Numbered from the stretch's first letter, positions 8,947-18,747 are shown. The stretch is 64,000 nucleotides of DNA from an uncultured Prevotella sp. (GCA_900316015.1 ONBG01000002.1:62001-126000); one strand, 5' to 3'. Notes: a model not told the origin generated them from the letters alone. Numbers and translations: made by a program.

Positions 8947-9702
8947 TTAATCATTCAATTTTGCCTTGATGAACTCACGGTTCAGGCGAGCAATATTGGC
9001 AATACTCTCGTTTTTGGGGCATTCCGCCTCACAAGCACGTGTATTGGTACAGTTGCCAAAGCCCAATTCCTCCATCTTGGCTACCATTGCCTTAGCACGA
9101 CGGGCAGCTTCCGGACGGCCTTGTGGTAACAAAGCGAGCTGACTGACCTTAGAGCTTACGAACAACATCGCAGAGCCATTCTTGCAGGCTGCAACGCAAC
9201 AGCCACATCCAATACAGGTAGCACAGTCCATCGCCTCATCAGCTTTCTCTTTGGGGATCAAGATAGCATTGGCATCCTGAGCCTGACCCGTACGTACAGA
9301 TGTATAACCGCCGGCGGCAATGATCTTGTCAAAAGCAGAACGATCGACCATACAGTCCCTAATTACCGGAAAAGCAGCTGAACGCCAAGGTTCAACGGTA
9401 ATCACGTCACCATCCTTAAAACGGCGCATATAAAGCTGACAAGTAGTAGCTCCTTGTGCTGGACCATGAGGATGCCCGTTGATATAAAGTGAGCACATAC
9501 CGCAAATACCCTCACGGCAATCATGGTCGAACACGAAAGGCTCTTTGCCTTCCTCGATCAGCTGCTCATTCAGGATATCCAACATTTCGAGGAAAGAAGT
9601 ATCACCAGGAATATCTTTCATCTCAAATGTATCAAAGTGACCCTTTTCCTGGGGACCCTTCTGACGCCATACTTTAAGCGTGAAACTTATATTTGTATCC
9701 AT
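8947..9702 (-). CDS. frdB: Fumarate reductase / succinate dehydrogenase iron-sulfur subunit
   Basis: Electron-transfer subunit (251 aa) on the inner face of the cytoplasmic membrane, passing electrons between the cytochrome b and the flavoprotein. The [2Fe-2S] ligands are C62, C67, C70 and C88 ([10 protein letters not shown] and TTCQ). The C-terminal ferredoxin-like part has [14 protein letters not shown] (160-173) and a second cluster of cysteines in [12 protein letters not shown]. Last gene of the frdC-frdA-frdB operon, 20 nt after frdA, followed by a terminator. In fermentative Bacteroidales this complex reduces fumarate to succinate and generates proton motive force; that direction is inferred from lineage, not sequence. 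Confidence 0.95.
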   Translation of the reverse strand: MDTNISFTLKVWRQKGPQEKGHFDTFEMKDIPGDTSFLEMLDILNEQLIEEGKEPFVFDHDCREGICGMCSLYINGHPHGPAQGATTCQLYMRRFKDGDVITVEPWRSAAFPVIRDCMVDRSAFDKIIAAGGYTSVRTGQAQDANAILIPKEKADEAMDCATCIGCGCCVAACKNGSAMLFVSSKVSQLALLPQGRPEAARRAKAMVAKMEELGFGNCTNTRACEAECPKNESIANIARLNREFIKAKLND

Positions 9703-9722
9703 TTCTTAATCTGATTTAAAAA

Positions 9723-11690
9723 TTACTTCTTGTAGTTACGAACCTGTACCTTAATATACTGATAGTCCAAAGGCTCCTTATAAAGCTTAGGAGCCACGTC
9801 GTCAGAACCTTGATACTCCCAGCATGCTACATACATATAGTTTTCATCATCCCGTTTCGCTTCTCCTTCTTCTGTCTGAGACTCCTCACGGAAGTGACCA
9901 CCACAACTTTCATTACGGTTTAGTGCATCATAAGCAATCAGCTCACCCATCGTGATGAAATCACGCAAATGGATAGCCTTGTCAAGTTCCACGTTAAGAC
10001 CTTCTTTATCACCAGGAATGCGAACGCAAGTATTGAATTGTTCCCGAACATCCTTTAGCATACTCAAGGCTTTCTTCAACCCTGCTTCATTGCGTGCCAT
10101 TCCAACATAGTCCCACATAATATGATAAAGTTCCTTATGGATGGAATCAACACTCTTCAGCTTACTCTTGTCCTGTTGCTTGTTCTGGATATTGTAGATG
10201 CGGTCGATCTCTGCCTGTACGTTCTTCTCAGCCTCTTCGAACTCTGGAAGATCCGTTGAGAAGCGCGGAACTGTAATCTGATCACTCAGGTAATTTTGCA
10301 TGGTGTAAGGGATGACAAAATAGCCATCGCTTAAGCCTTGCATCAGTGCAGATGCACCCAGACGGTTAGCCCCATGGTCAGAGAAGTTACACTCTCCCAA
10401 TGCAAACAGACCTTTGATGGTAGTCATTAACTCATAATCAACCCAAATACCACCCATGGTATAGTGGATTGCAGGGAAGATCATCATTGGATTCTCATGC
10501 GGATCTACGTCTGTGATCTCCTGATACATATCAAAGAGGTTACCATAGCGCTGGTCAACAACATCACGACCTAAACGCTGGAAAGCCTCAGAGAAATCAA
10601 GGAATACAGCCAATCCTGTATTATTAACGCCATAACCTTTATCCGTACGTTCCTTCGCAGCCCGTGACGCAACGTCACGGGGAACCAAGTTACCAAATGC
10701 TGGATAACGACGTTCCAAGTAATAGTCACGATCCTCTTCTGGGATATCACGGCCCTGAAGCTTGCCTTCTTGAAGAGCCTTGGCGTCTTCAATTTTTTTA
10801 GGAACCCAGATACGTCCATCATTACGCAAGGACTCTGACATCAAAGTCAGTTTCGACTGCTTGTCACCATGCACTGGAATACAGGTTGGGTGGATCTGTA
10901 CATAACAAGGATTTGCGAAATAAGCACCCTTACGATAGCACTGAAGGGCTGCCGTGCAGTTGCAACCCATGGCATTTGTTGACAAGAAATAAGTATTCCC
11001 GTAACCACCAGTAGCAATACAAACTGCATGAGCGGAATAACGCTCCAATTTTCCTGTGATTAGATTCTTAGCAATGATGCCACGAGCACGGCCATCGATC
11101 ACTACGAGATCTTCCATCTCCGTACGAGTATGCAATTCAACCGTACCATGATGTACCTCCTTCATCAAGGAAGAATAAGCCCCGAGAAGAAGTTGCTGAC
11201 CTGTCTGGCCTTTAGCATAAAAAGTACGACAAACTTGAACACCGCCAAATGAACGGTTCGCAAGCATACCGCCATATTCACGGGCAAAAGGAACGCCCTG
11301 TGCCACGCACTGATCAATAATATTGGCACTCACCTCTGCCAAACGATACACATTTGCCTCTCTGGCACGGTAATCACCACCCTTGATCGTATCATAGAAC
11401 AAGCGGTAAACGGAATCGCCATCATTCTGGTAATTCTTCGCCGCATTGATACCTCCTTGTGCGGCAATAGAGTGTGCACGACGTGGCGAATCCTGAATGC
11501 AGAAATTGATAACATGGAAACCCATCTCACCTAAGGAAGCAGCAGCACTGGCACCAGCCAGACCGGTCCCCACGACGATGATGTCGAGCTTCCGCTTATT
11601 AGCTGGGTTAACCAGTTTCTGGTGAGCTTTATAATTAGTCCATTTCTCGGCCAGTAGGCCTTCTGGAATTCTTGAATCTAACTGTGACAT
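9723..11690 (-). CDS. frdA: Fumarate reductase / succinate dehydrogenase flavoprotein subunit
   Basis: Catalytic FAD subunit, 655 aa. The dinucleotide-binding motif is [21 protein letters not shown] (about 38-58). [15 protein letters not shown] contains the histidine used for covalent FAD attachment in the family. QIHPTCIP and the [12 protein letters not shown] region are the usual substrate-site segments. It lies between frdC and frdB. The long form (about 650 aa), together with a single five-helix cytochrome b, fits the Bacteroidetes/Wolinella type B complex. Confidence 0.95.
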   Translation of the reverse strand: MSQLDSRIPEGLLAEKWTNYKAHQKLVNPANKRKLDIIVVGTGLAGASAAASLGEMGFHVINFCIQDSPRRAHSIAAQGGINAAKNYQNDGDSVYRLFYDTIKGGDYRAREANVYRLAEVSANIIDQCVAQGVPFAREYGGMLANRSFGGVQVCRTFYAKGQTGQQLLLGAYSSLMKEVHHGTVELHTRTEMEDLVVIDGRARGIIAKNLITGKLERYSAHAVCIATGGYGNTYFLSTNAMGCNCTAALQCYRKGAYFANPCYVQIHPTCIPVHGDKQSKLTLMSESLRNDGRIWVPKKIEDAKALQEGKLQGRDIPEEDRDYYLERRYPAFGNLVPRDVASRAAKERTDKGYGVNNTGLAVFLDFSEAFQRLGRDVVDQRYGNLFDMYQEITDVDPHENPMMIFPAIHYTMGGIWVDYELMTTIKGLFALGECNFSDHGANRLGASALMQGLSDGYFVIPYTMQNYLSDQITVPRFSTDLPEFEEAEKNVQAEIDRIYNIQNKQQDKSKLKSVDSIHKELYHIMWDYVGMARNEAGLKKALSMLKDVREQFNTCVRIPGDKEGLNVELDKAIHLRDFITMGELIAYDALNRNESCGGHFREESQTEEGEAKRDDENYMYVACWEYQGSDDVAPKLYKEPLDYQYIKVQVRNYKK

Positions 11691-11722
11691 AATCTTAATC
11701 GTTTACAAAATTATTGTTTAAA

Positions 11723-12403
11723 TTAATGGAGACCAGGAGCAAACCCTGCCCAGAAGGAGATAACCAGGAATGCAAAGATGGCCATGAGAATCGTAACGTA
11801 TACGATGCCTATGCACTGCCATCTCTTCAACCAGATTTTGCCACTCCACCCAAGAGTCTGCATGGCACTCCAGAATCCATGAGAGAGATGGAACCAGATG
11901 GCACACATCCAAATCAGATAAAGAATAGAAAAGACAGGATTACTGAAAGTATCCTTAATCCAACTGATACCGTCTGCAGGACCATAAGCCAAGCCAGTGT
12001 TTCCGATAAGATCGGCCAACATCATGTGTGACCAGAAATTGTACAAGTGAAGGATCAAGCCCAACAGGATGATCAGACCAAGTACCAACATGTTCTGAGA
12101 AGCCCAACTTACTTCTGGACGACGGGATGTGACTGCATAACGCTCATCACCACGTGCACGACGGTTTTGCGCAGTCAGGATAAAAGCATAAACGATATGG
12201 CAGCATGCCAGGAACGCCAATGCCAGCGTGCCAACAACGGCATACCAATTGGAGCCCAAGAACTCGCAAACCTCGTTGTAGCCTGTCCCCGAAAAGAACG
12301 CAACAATGTTCATACAACAGTGGAACGTCAAGAAAAGAATAAGGCAAATGCCGGTTAACGACATTACCACTTTTCTACCAATAGGTGAATTGATTAACCA
12401 CAT
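11723..12403 (-). CDS. frdC: Fumarate reductase / succinate dehydrogenase cytochrome b subunit
   Basis: Integral membrane haem b subunit, 226 aa, with about five hydrophobic helices (VVMSLTGICLILFLTFHCCMN, WYAVVGTLALAFLACCHIVY, MLVLGLIILLGLILHLYNFW, VFSILYLIWMCAIWFHLSHG, VTILMAIFAFLVISFWAG). Histidines in or near the helices (FHCCMN, CCHIVY, LHLYNFW, WFHLSHGFW) are candidate ligands for two haems. It carries menaquinol oxidation in family members. First gene of the operon, with a full-consensus promoter at 12533-12563. It corresponds to sdhC in annotations that use sdh names. Confidence 0.92.
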   Translation of the reverse strand: MWLINSPIGRKVVMSLTGICLILFLTFHCCMNIVAFFSGTGYNEVCEFLGSNWYAVVGTLALAFLACCHIVYAFILTAQNRRARGDERYAVTSRRPEVSWASQNMLVLGLIILLGLILHLYNFWSHMMLADLIGNTGLAYGPADGISWIKDTFSNPVFSILYLIWMCAIWFHLSHGFWSAMQTLGWSGKIWLKRWQCIGIVYVTILMAIFAFLVISFWAGFAPGLH

Positions 12404-12532
12404 AAATGATTGATTTTTAATTATTTAACTGTTAGAATATATTAACGACTTTGTTACGAACTATTGTGATCCTACACCTTTAAAGGGAAAATATACCTTA
12501 AAATAGGTATGACTCCCCCTTCATTGTGAATG

Positions 12533-12563
12533 CAAAAATACTATATTTTAGCGATAATTCAAA
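12533..12563 (-). promoter_or_regulatory. Promoter for frdCAB
   Basis: Minus strand TTTG (12560-12563), 19-nt spacer, TATTTTTG (12533-12540): exact Bacteroidetes consensus. It leaves a leader of about 125 nt before frdC, long enough to hold regulatory structure, though I see no clear one. Confidence 0.75.
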
Positions 12564-12594
12564 GGTTTTAGATAAAAATTCCAATTAAAATTCT

Positions 12595-12602
12595 TACTTT
12601 TG
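12595..12602 (+). promoter_or_regulatory. -7 element for mnmG
   Basis: TACTTTTG fits TAnnTTTG. No matching TTTG is seen 19-21 nt upstream. It lies about 36 nt before the preferred mnmG start and is divergent from the frdCAB promoter. Confidence 0.55.
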
Positions 12603-12637
12603 CGGAAAATTAGACAACTCGTGGAGAAATATTGAAA

Positions 12638-14509
12638 ATGATTTTCAAATACGACGTAATTGTAATCGGAGGAGGACACGCTGGATGTGAGGCGGCAACT
12701 GCAGCTGCTAATATGGGTGCCAAGACCTGTCTGATTACGATGGACATGAACAAAATCGGGCAAATGAGCTGCAATCCGGCAGTTGGCGGCATTGCCAAAG
12801 GCCAGATCGTTAGGGAGATTGATGCCTTGGGAGGACAAATGGCAAAGGTGACGGATGCTACCGCCATCCAGTTCCGTATGCTCAATCGCGGCAAAGGACC
12901 TGCTGTCTGGAGTCCCCGCGCCCAATGCGACAGAGGAAAATTTATCTGGAAATGGAGAGAGGTCTTGGACCAGACCCCTCATCTTGACATTTGGCAAGAC
13001 CAAGCTGACGAGCTATTGGTCAAGGATGGAGAAGCCATAGGCGTCAAGACCATTTGGGGAGTTGAGTTCTATGCAAAAGCAACAATTATCACTGCAGGCA
13101 CCTTTTTGAACGGCCTAATGCACATTGGACGACATATGTACCCTGGAGGAAGAATCGCAGAACCTGCAGTATATCATTTTAGCGAAAGTATCTCTCAGCA
13201 TGGCGTTCGAGTAGCAAGGATGAAAACAGGCACACCTGTTCGCATTGACGGTAGGACCGTACATTTCGAAGATATGGAAATGCAACCAGGGGAACTGGAT
13301 TTTCATCAATTTAGTTATATGGGACCACACCGATTGCTAAAACAACTTCCCTGTTGGACATGCTATACGAATGAAGAAGTACATGAGATCTTAAGAAATG
13401 GCTTAGCCGACTCGCCGCTCTATAATGGGCAAATCACAAGTACAGGTCCCCGTTATTGTCCATCAATAGAGACGAAACTCGTGACATTCCCTGACAAGAA
13501 CCAGCATCCCCTTTTTCTTGAACCAGAGGGAGAGACCACAGAAGAAATGTATCTGAACGGATTCTCATCAAGCATGCCTATGGACATTCAGTTGGCAGCC
13601 ATCCATAAAATTCCCGCCCTACGAGACGCTAAGGTATATAGGCCAGGATATGCCATTGAATACGATTACTTCGATCCAACTCAATTGAAACATTCCTTAG
13701 AGTCGAAAATCATTAAGGGCCTATTCATGGCCGGACAAGTAAACGGGACCACAGGATATGAGGAGGCAGGCGGCCAGGGAACCATGGCAGGAATCAATGC
13801 CGCGTTATACTGTGGAAATAGCGAGCCTTACATCATGAAACGTGATGAGGGATATATTGGCGTCTTGATTGATGACCTAACGACGAAAGGAGTAGACGAG
13901 CCCTATCGCATGTTTACATCCAGAGCAGAATATCGAATCCTGCTCAGACAAGATGACGCAGATGCAAGACTCACAGAAAAGAGTTACGAATTAGGACTCG
14001 CTAAAAGGGATCGATACGATTGGTGGATAAAAAAGAAGAATGCCATTCAGTCTATCATGGAGTTCTGCGAAAATACATCGGTAAAACCGAAAGAAATTAA
14101 CTCTTCACTCGAAAATTTAGGAACCACTCCACTTCACGAGGGATGCAAGGTAGCAGACTTAGTCGCCCGTCCCCAGATTACGCTGCAGAACATGGCAGAC
14201 ATCCTGCCAGAACTAAAGTTATTGATCAACAAGCCAGAGGATCGAGTCGAAGAAATCGCCGAGGCAGCTGAGATAAAAATGAAATACAAAGGATATATCG
14301 CCCGTGAGAGGGTCGTTGCTGACAAAATGCATCGATTAGAGAATATTAAAATAAAGGGGCATTTCAAGTATAATGAACTTCATGAAATTAGCACCGAAGG
14401 TCGCCAAAAGCTCGAAAGAATCGACCCAGAGACGTTGGCGCAAGCCAGTCGAATACCCGGAGTGTCACCATCTGACATTAACGTTCTTCTCGTGTTAATG
14501 GGACGATAA
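12638..14509 (+). CDS. mnmG: tRNA uridine-5-carboxymethylaminomethyl(34) synthesis enzyme MnmG
   Basis: FAD-dependent enzyme that, with MnmE, modifies U34 in the anticodon of several tRNAs. The Rossmann FAD motif VIVIGGGHAGCEAA lies at the N-terminus. The family signatures are SCNPAVGGIAKGQIVREIDALGG, GLFMAGQVNGTTGYEEAGGQG and MFTSRAEYRILLRQDDAD. The C-terminal MnmE-binding segment ends at PSDINVLLVLMGR. I take the ATG at 12638 (623 aa). An in-frame TTG six bases upstream (12632) sits closer to GGAG (12622-12625) and would add two residues. Known as gidA and often near replication origins, which fits the parS-like site just downstream. Confidence 0.95.
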   Translation: MIFKYDVIVIGGGHAGCEAATAAANMGAKTCLITMDMNKIGQMSCNPAVGGIAKGQIVREIDALGGQMAKVTDATAIQFRMLNRGKGPAVWSPRAQCDRGKFIWKWREVLDQTPHLDIWQDQADELLVKDGEAIGVKTIWGVEFYAKATIITAGTFLNGLMHIGRHMYPGGRIAEPAVYHFSESISQHGVRVARMKTGTPVRIDGRTVHFEDMEMQPGELDFHQFSYMGPHRLLKQLPCWTCYTNEEVHEILRNGLADSPLYNGQITSTGPRYCPSIETKLVTFPDKNQHPLFLEPEGETTEEMYLNGFSSSMPMDIQLAAIHKIPALRDAKVYRPGYAIEYDYFDPTQLKHSLESKIIKGLFMAGQVNGTTGYEEAGGQGTMAGINAALYCGNSEPYIMKRDEGYIGVLIDDLTTKGVDEPYRMFTSRAEYRILLRQDDADARLTEKSYELGLAKRDRYDWWIKKKNAIQSIMEFCENTSVKPKEINSSLENLGTTPLHEGCKVADLVARPQITLQNMADILPELKLLINKPEDRVEEIAEAAEIKMKYKGYIARERVVADKMHRLENIKIKGHFKYNELHEISTEGRQKLERIDPETLAQASRIPGVSPSDINVLLVLMGR

Positions 14510-14541
14510 TTACCTCAAAACAAATGATTTATCCAAACAAC

Positions 14542-14557
14542 CGTTTCACGTGAAACA
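14542..14557. other. parS-like centromere site 1
   Basis: CGTTTCACGTGAAACA matches the ParB/Spo0J parS consensus TGTTTCACGTGAAACA at 15 of 16 positions and contains a perfect 14-bp palindrome. It sits in the 76-bp gap between mnmG and apt. A second copy lies 634 bp downstream. Confidence 0.82.
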
Positions 14558-14585
14558 GAATGTACAACAAATAAAAGACAAAGAG

Positions 14586-15116
14586 ATGAACAATCAATTA
14601 TTATTGTCCAATCTTCGGTGTATACCGGATTGGCCGAAAAAAGGGGTTAATTTTAGAGACGTCACTACCCTATTCAAGAATCCGGATTGTCTCAAGGAAA
14701 TTAACGATGAAATGTACGACTTGTACAAAGATAAAGGAATAACAAAAATCGTTGGCATCGAAAGCCGGGGATTCGTCATGGCATCAGCATTAGGAATAGA
14801 ACTGCACGCTGGGGTAGTTTTATGCAGAAAGCCAGGGAAATTACCTTGCGAGACTGTGCAAGAAAGCTACGCGAAGGAATACGGAAAGGACACCATCGAA
14901 ATTCACAAAGATGCCATTAATGAGAACGACATCATCTTACTTCACGATGATTTGCTCGCAACAGGCGGCACCATGAAAGCAGCCTGTGACCTGGTGAAGA
15001 AATTCCATCCCAAAAAGATATATGTCAATTTTATCATTGAACTTATCAATGAGGGCATGAATGGAAGGGCACAATTCGATGATGACATAGAAGTGTCTTC
15101 ACTCATCCAAATATAA
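14586..15116 (+). CDS. apt: Adenine phosphoribosyltransferase
   Basis: Purine salvage enzyme converting adenine and PRPP to AMP in the cytosol. The PRPP-binding motif is IILLHDDLLATGGTMKAA. The N-terminal CIPDWPKKGVNFRDVTTLF and IVGIESRGFVMASALG are typical of Apt. I prefer the ATG at 14586 (176 aa), which gives the normal family start MNNQLLLSNLRCIPDW. An in-frame ATG at 14550 would add 12 poor-quality residues and begin within the parS-like palindrome. It follows mnmG in the same direction and is bracketed by the two parS-like sites. Confidence 0.93.
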   Translation: MNNQLLLSNLRCIPDWPKKGVNFRDVTTLFKNPDCLKEINDEMYDLYKDKGITKIVGIESRGFVMASALGIELHAGVVLCRKPGKLPCETVQESYAKEYGKDTIEIHKDAINENDIILLHDDLLATGGTMKAACDLVKKFHPKKIYVNFIIELINEGMNGRAQFDDDIEVSSLIQI

Positions 15117-15175
15117 AGATTAAAAAAGACAATGCGCTTCGAGAAGTCGAAGCAGCTAAAGGGAGCACGCCTTTA

Positions 15176-15191
15176 GGTTTCACGTGAAACA
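15176..15191. other. parS-like centromere site 2
   Basis: GGTTTCACGTGAAACA matches the parS consensus at 15 of 16 positions and shares the perfect GTTTCACGTGAAAC core with the first site. It lies between apt and uvrC, outside any coding region. Confidence 0.82.
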
Positions 15192-15228
15192 AAACAAGCA
15201 GAGAACCCTTTAAACAAAGGGGGAGAAG

Positions 15229-17070
15229 ATGAATAAAGAAGAAAACGAAAAGAGATTAGCATATCTTAGAAACATAGTATTGAGCATGCCTGAGAAACCA
15301 GGTAGCTACCAATACTATGACAAAGATCATGTAATTATCTATGTAGGAAAAGCTAAAAACCTAAAGCGTCGTGTTTCTTCCTATTTTCACAAAGAAGTAG
15401 ACAGGTTCAAGACAAAGGTGCTGGTCAGCAAGATCATGGATATTACCTACACCGTTGTCAACACGGAGGAGGATGCCCTACTCTTGGAAAATGCCTTGAT
15501 CAAGAAATATAATCCGAGATACAATGTCCTCCTTAAAGACGGAAAGACGTATCCGAGTATATGCGTAACAAAAGAATATTTTCCAAGGATATTTAAAACA
15601 AGGCAAATTAACAAGAAGTATGGGACATTCTTTGGTCCTTACAGCCACATTTCCACAATGTATGCGTTATTGGAATTAATAGGTAAGGTGTACAAGCCGA
15701 GGCGGTGTAGACTGCCCTTGACGAAAGAAGGGATAGAGCAGAAAAAGTTCAGGCCATGTCTGGAATACCATATTCATAATTGCTATGGACCCTGCATCAA
15801 TAAACAGAGCTATGAAGATTATCAGGAGAACATCAGACAAGCGAAGGAAATTCTGAAAGGGAACACACGAGAAATACAGCGGCTTATCTATGAAGAAATG
15901 ACCAGGAAGGCATCTGAATTAAAGTTTGAGGAAGCAGAACTTTTAAAAGAAAGGTATCTCCTATTAGATAGTTTCGTTGCCAAAAGCGAGGTAGTCAGCC
16001 ATACCATAGACGATGAGGATGTCTTTACCATAAACGATGATGAGGACAAGAAGAATGCTTATATCAATTATATTCATGTCAAGAACGGTACCATCAACCA
16101 GAGTTTTACTTTCGAATACAAGAGGAAACTGGATGAAAGCGATGAGGAGCTACTAATTACGGCTATCCCTGAGATAAGGGAAAGATTTCAGTCAACAGCA
16201 AAGGAAATCTTAGTCCCCTTTGAAATGCAATGGAAGATCAAGAATGCAGTGTTCTTTGTACCGCAAAGAGGGGATAAGAAACACTTGTTAGATTTGTCGG
16301 AAATGAATGGGAAGCAATACAAATTCGATAGATTAAAACAAGCAGAGAAACTGAATCCAGAACAGAAACAAACCAGGTTGATGAAGGAATTACAGGAGAA
16401 GTTGAAGCTAACCCAGCTTCCTTATCAGATAGAATGCTTCGACAACTCTAACATCTCAGGTACTGATGCCGTTGCGGCATGTGTTGTATTCAAAAGTATG
16501 AAGCCATCTAAAAAGGACTATCGGAAATATAACATTAAAACCGTTGTGGGACCAGACGATTACGCTTCCATGCAAGAGGTTGTAAGAAGAAGATATAAAA
16601 AGATGATAGAGGAAGACCTTAGGCTTCCTGACTTGATTATTACGGATGGTGGAAAAGGGCAGATGGATGTCGTCAGAGAAGTTATAGAAGGTGAATTAAA
16701 CCTTCATATCCCGATCGCAGGACTGGCAAAAGATGACCGCCATCGTACAAATGAGCTATTATACGGATTCCCACCCCAAACAATTGGCATTGACGTGAAA
16801 AGCGAACTTTTCCACACACTTACACAAATACAAGATGAAGTACACAGGTTCGCCATTTCTTTCCATAGGGACAAACGGTCTAAACATGCCTTACACAGTG
16901 AGTTAGATGAGATCAAGGGCATAGGTCCAAAAACGAAAGAAGAACTATTGAAGAACTTCAAAACGGTGAAGAAGATAAGGGAAGCAGAACAGAGTGAACT
17001 TATCAATATCGTAGGACCAGCGAAAGCTAAAATTATTTATACACATTTCCAAAAGAAAAAAACATTATAA
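15229..17070 (+). CDS. uvrC: Excinuclease ABC subunit C
   Basis: Dual-incision nuclease of nucleotide excision repair, acting with UvrA and UvrB. Domains in order: GIY-YIG nuclease at the N-terminus (PGSYQYYD, IIYVGKAKNLKRR, about 23-48); a cysteine-containing segment (CLEYHIHNCYGPCI); a UVR motif around residues 205-235; the RNase H-like endonuclease domain (ECFDNSNISGTDAVAACVVF); and tandem helix-hairpin-helix motifs at the C-terminus (IKGIGPKTKEELLKNF, NIVGPAKAKIIY). At 613 aa it is full length. GGGGGAGA precedes the ATG by a few bases, an unusually strong Shine-Dalgarno for this window. Codons here are A-rich (many AGA/AGG arginines). Confidence 0.95.
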   Translation: MNKEENEKRLAYLRNIVLSMPEKPGSYQYYDKDHVIIYVGKAKNLKRRVSSYFHKEVDRFKTKVLVSKIMDITYTVVNTEEDALLLENALIKKYNPRYNVLLKDGKTYPSICVTKEYFPRIFKTRQINKKYGTFFGPYSHISTMYALLELIGKVYKPRRCRLPLTKEGIEQKKFRPCLEYHIHNCYGPCINKQSYEDYQENIRQAKEILKGNTREIQRLIYEEMTRKASELKFEEAELLKERYLLLDSFVAKSEVVSHTIDDEDVFTINDDEDKKNAYINYIHVKNGTINQSFTFEYKRKLDESDEELLITAIPEIRERFQSTAKEILVPFEMQWKIKNAVFFVPQRGDKKHLLDLSEMNGKQYKFDRLKQAEKLNPEQKQTRLMKELQEKLKLTQLPYQIECFDNSNISGTDAVAACVVFKSMKPSKKDYRKYNIKTVVGPDDYASMQEVVRRRYKKMIEEDLRLPDLIITDGGKGQMDVVREVIEGELNLHIPIAGLAKDDRHRTNELLYGFPPQTIGIDVKSELFHTLTQIQDEVHRFAISFHRDKRSKHALHSELDEIKGIGPKTKEELLKNFKTVKKIREAEQSELINIVGPAKAKIIYTHFQKKKTL

Positions 17071-17081
17071 GATAGGCATAC

Positions 17082-17468
17082 ATGATGATTAGACTTCTAA
17101 AAATAGCCATTATAATACTTACCTTGATCACAATGGGTCAAGGGCAAGGTTATGCGTCTAATCGTAAGACATTACCTTACCAGCTAAGGGATGTCCACAA
17201 AGAGATCATCAAGGAGCACAAAAATCCAGAAGCAATCCTCTCCGATCGTTCCAATGAGGTCCACTTTACAAGTGCTCGACCTTCCAGATTTATTCCCGGG
17301 AATGAGCCAAGACCGCAGAAATTTAATGGAAAACAAGCATATTATACGAAGTTTAACCCTATTAATCATTTTCTCATCATAGGAAGGCTGTCCAGAGTAA
17401 GGGCCCCCTACCCTGTGCATGTCTCAAGCGATTATTATGTCTTCGCTTTGAGACATATTCTTTGTTAA
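17082..17468 (+). CDS. Small putative exported protein, unknown function
   Basis: A 128 aa protein starting 11 nt after uvrC, so probably cotranscribed. The N-terminus (MMIRLLKIAIIILTLITMGQGQGYAS) is a good signal peptide or single anchor. The mature part is basic and rich in Pro, His and Tyr, with no motif I recognise. Two consecutive ATG codons (17082 and 17085) could each serve as start. It ends with a lone cysteine (RHILC). It could be a lineage-specific orphan; there is no direct evidence of function. Confidence 0.55.
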   Translation: MMIRLLKIAIIILTLITMGQGQGYASNRKTLPYQLRDVHKEIIKEHKNPEAILSDRSNEVHFTSARPSRFIPGNEPRPQKFNGKQAYYTKFNPINHFLIIGRLSRVRAPYPVHVSSDYYVFALRHILC

Positions 17469-17562
17469 CAACATAATGTCATCATATTTAAGAGACTAAG
17501 GGCGAACTCAGAAGTAATCTGCCCAAAAAAATAATTTCATAACAATTTTCCATCAAAGAAAG

Positions 17563-17988
17563 ATGGAAAGAAATCATAATATACATACAACGATGTCAAA
17601 TTTCAAGAACAAAGAATTAGAAAAGGCTATACTGTCAAACCAAGATATAGAAGTAAAGAAAGGCTTTTTAGGACTAGGCAAAAAATACATCTACAAACCG
17701 ACGAAAAGCAACATTCGTATTGTTTGCGAATACTTTAACAATGAAAAAGGAAACAACATTGAAAAACTCCTAAGCAAACCCATTGATGAGATAGCAAAGG
17801 AAATAGAGACGAAACCTCAAATTGAAGGAGATCAGATGGGTAATATACAACTGGAAGCAGCAATATCTGACGATGGTCAATTCGTTGCGTATCAAATAGC
17901 TAAGTATAGTGACTTTGAATATATTGCAGAAGGAGAGGTTAAAATATATACAGGGGAAGAAGCTAAAATAGTGGCAAAAGCTTTATAA
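17563..17988 (+). CDS. Conserved-looking hypothetical protein, 141 aa
   Basis: A soluble, charged protein with no signal peptide. The N-terminus has FKNKELEKAILSNQDIEVKKGFLGLGKKYIYKPTKSN; the C-terminal half alternates hydrophobic residues (IQLEAAISDDGQFVAYQIAKYSDFEYIAEGEVKIYTGEE), suggesting a beta-rich fold. An internal ATG at 17593 (MSNFKNKELE) is a plausible alternative start and would remove ten low-complexity residues. A hairpin with T-run follows at 18041, so this may be the last gene of the mnmG-side transcript. Function unknown. Confidence 0.6.
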   Translation: MERNHNIHTTMSNFKNKELEKAILSNQDIEVKKGFLGLGKKYIYKPTKSNIRIVCEYFNNEKGNNIEKLLSKPIDEIAKEIETKPQIEGDQMGNIQLEAAISDDGQFVAYQIAKYSDFEYIAEGEVKIYTGEEAKIVAKAL

Positions 17989-18040
17989 TTCTCATGTAAG
18001 CGTCTGATTATTAGATATTTAGATGTAGTACAACAAGAAT

Positions 18041-18069
18041 AAGGAGGTCAGGTGATCTCCTTATTTTTG
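18041..18069 (+). terminator. Rho-independent terminator
   Basis: AAGGAG (18041-18046) pairs with CTCCTT (18057-18062) around a partly paired loop (TCA..TGA), followed by ATTTTTG. It lies 50 nt after the 141-aa gene and before the dtd promoter. Confidence 0.6.
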
Positions 18070-18130
18070 TTTTCTAATGATACTTGAAACGATTTTTACG
18101 AAATCATTAGGAAGTAAAACAAATTATCCT

Positions 18131-18138
18131 TAACTTTG
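18131..18138 (+). promoter_or_regulatory. -7 element abutting the dtd start codon
   Basis: TAACTTTG fits TAnnTTTG and ends five bases before the ATG at 18143. No clear TTTG is at -33. As with the gene at 8317, the transcript would be leaderless or nearly so. Confidence 0.55.
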
Positions 18139-18142
18139 CAGC

Positions 18143-18595
18143 ATGAGAACAGTGATACAAAGAGTAAGCCACGCATCCGTAACTATCCAAGGGAAAGTTA
18201 AAGCCTCCATTGGTAAAGGTTATATGATTTTAGTAGGTATTGAAGATGCCGACACGTCTGAGGATATCAGCTGGCTGGTCAGGAAAATTGTCAATCTAAG
18301 GGTTTTCGATGATGCTAACGGGGTCATGAACCTATCGATTCAAGATGTTGGAGGCGACATACTTGTCATTTCGCAATTTACCCTATTTGCAAGCTATAAG
18401 AAGGGAAATCGACCGTCATGGCTAAGAGCTGGACACCACGAACATTCCATCCCCTTATACAAAGAATTCTGCCACCAACTGGAAATGGCATTAGGAAAGC
18501 CTATTGGGACAGGTGAATTTGGAGCGGACATGAAAGTAGAATTATTAAATGATGGACCTGTAACAATATGTATGGATACAAAGAATAAAGAATAA
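18143..18595 (+). CDS. dtd: D-aminoacyl-tRNA deacylase
   Basis: Homodimeric proofreading enzyme that removes D-amino acids (and glycine from tRNA-Ala) from tRNA. The 150 aa product has the usual start MRTVIQRVSHASV, the SQFTLFA motif with catalytic-site threonine and the C-terminal NDGPVT motif that builds the cross-subunit chiral pocket (G-P cis peptide). Full length. It appears to have its own promoter immediately upstream and stands between two unknown genes. Confidence 0.95.
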   Translation: MRTVIQRVSHASVTIQGKVKASIGKGYMILVGIEDADTSEDISWLVRKIVNLRVFDDANGVMNLSIQDVGGDILVISQFTLFASYKKGNRPSWLRAGHHEHSIPLYKEFCHQLEMALGKPIGTGEFGADMKVELLNDGPVTICMDTKNKE

Positions 18596-18747
18596 GTATA
18601 TCGCTCTATAACAAGGAAATCATTCCATAAACATAGATCTATCAAGATGGAAGGGAGATAGCTTATTGAAAGATGAATGAGAGGCAGCAAGAGCCATCAT
18701 TTTCACACAATTAAGTGCTGTTTTCAGCATAGAAATCGCTTATAAAA

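Noticed and set aside
12632-12637. TTG start for mnmG
   Set aside because: It adds only two residues; the ATG at 12638 gives a normal family start, although the GGAG spacing would suit the TTG, so this is left as an alternative.
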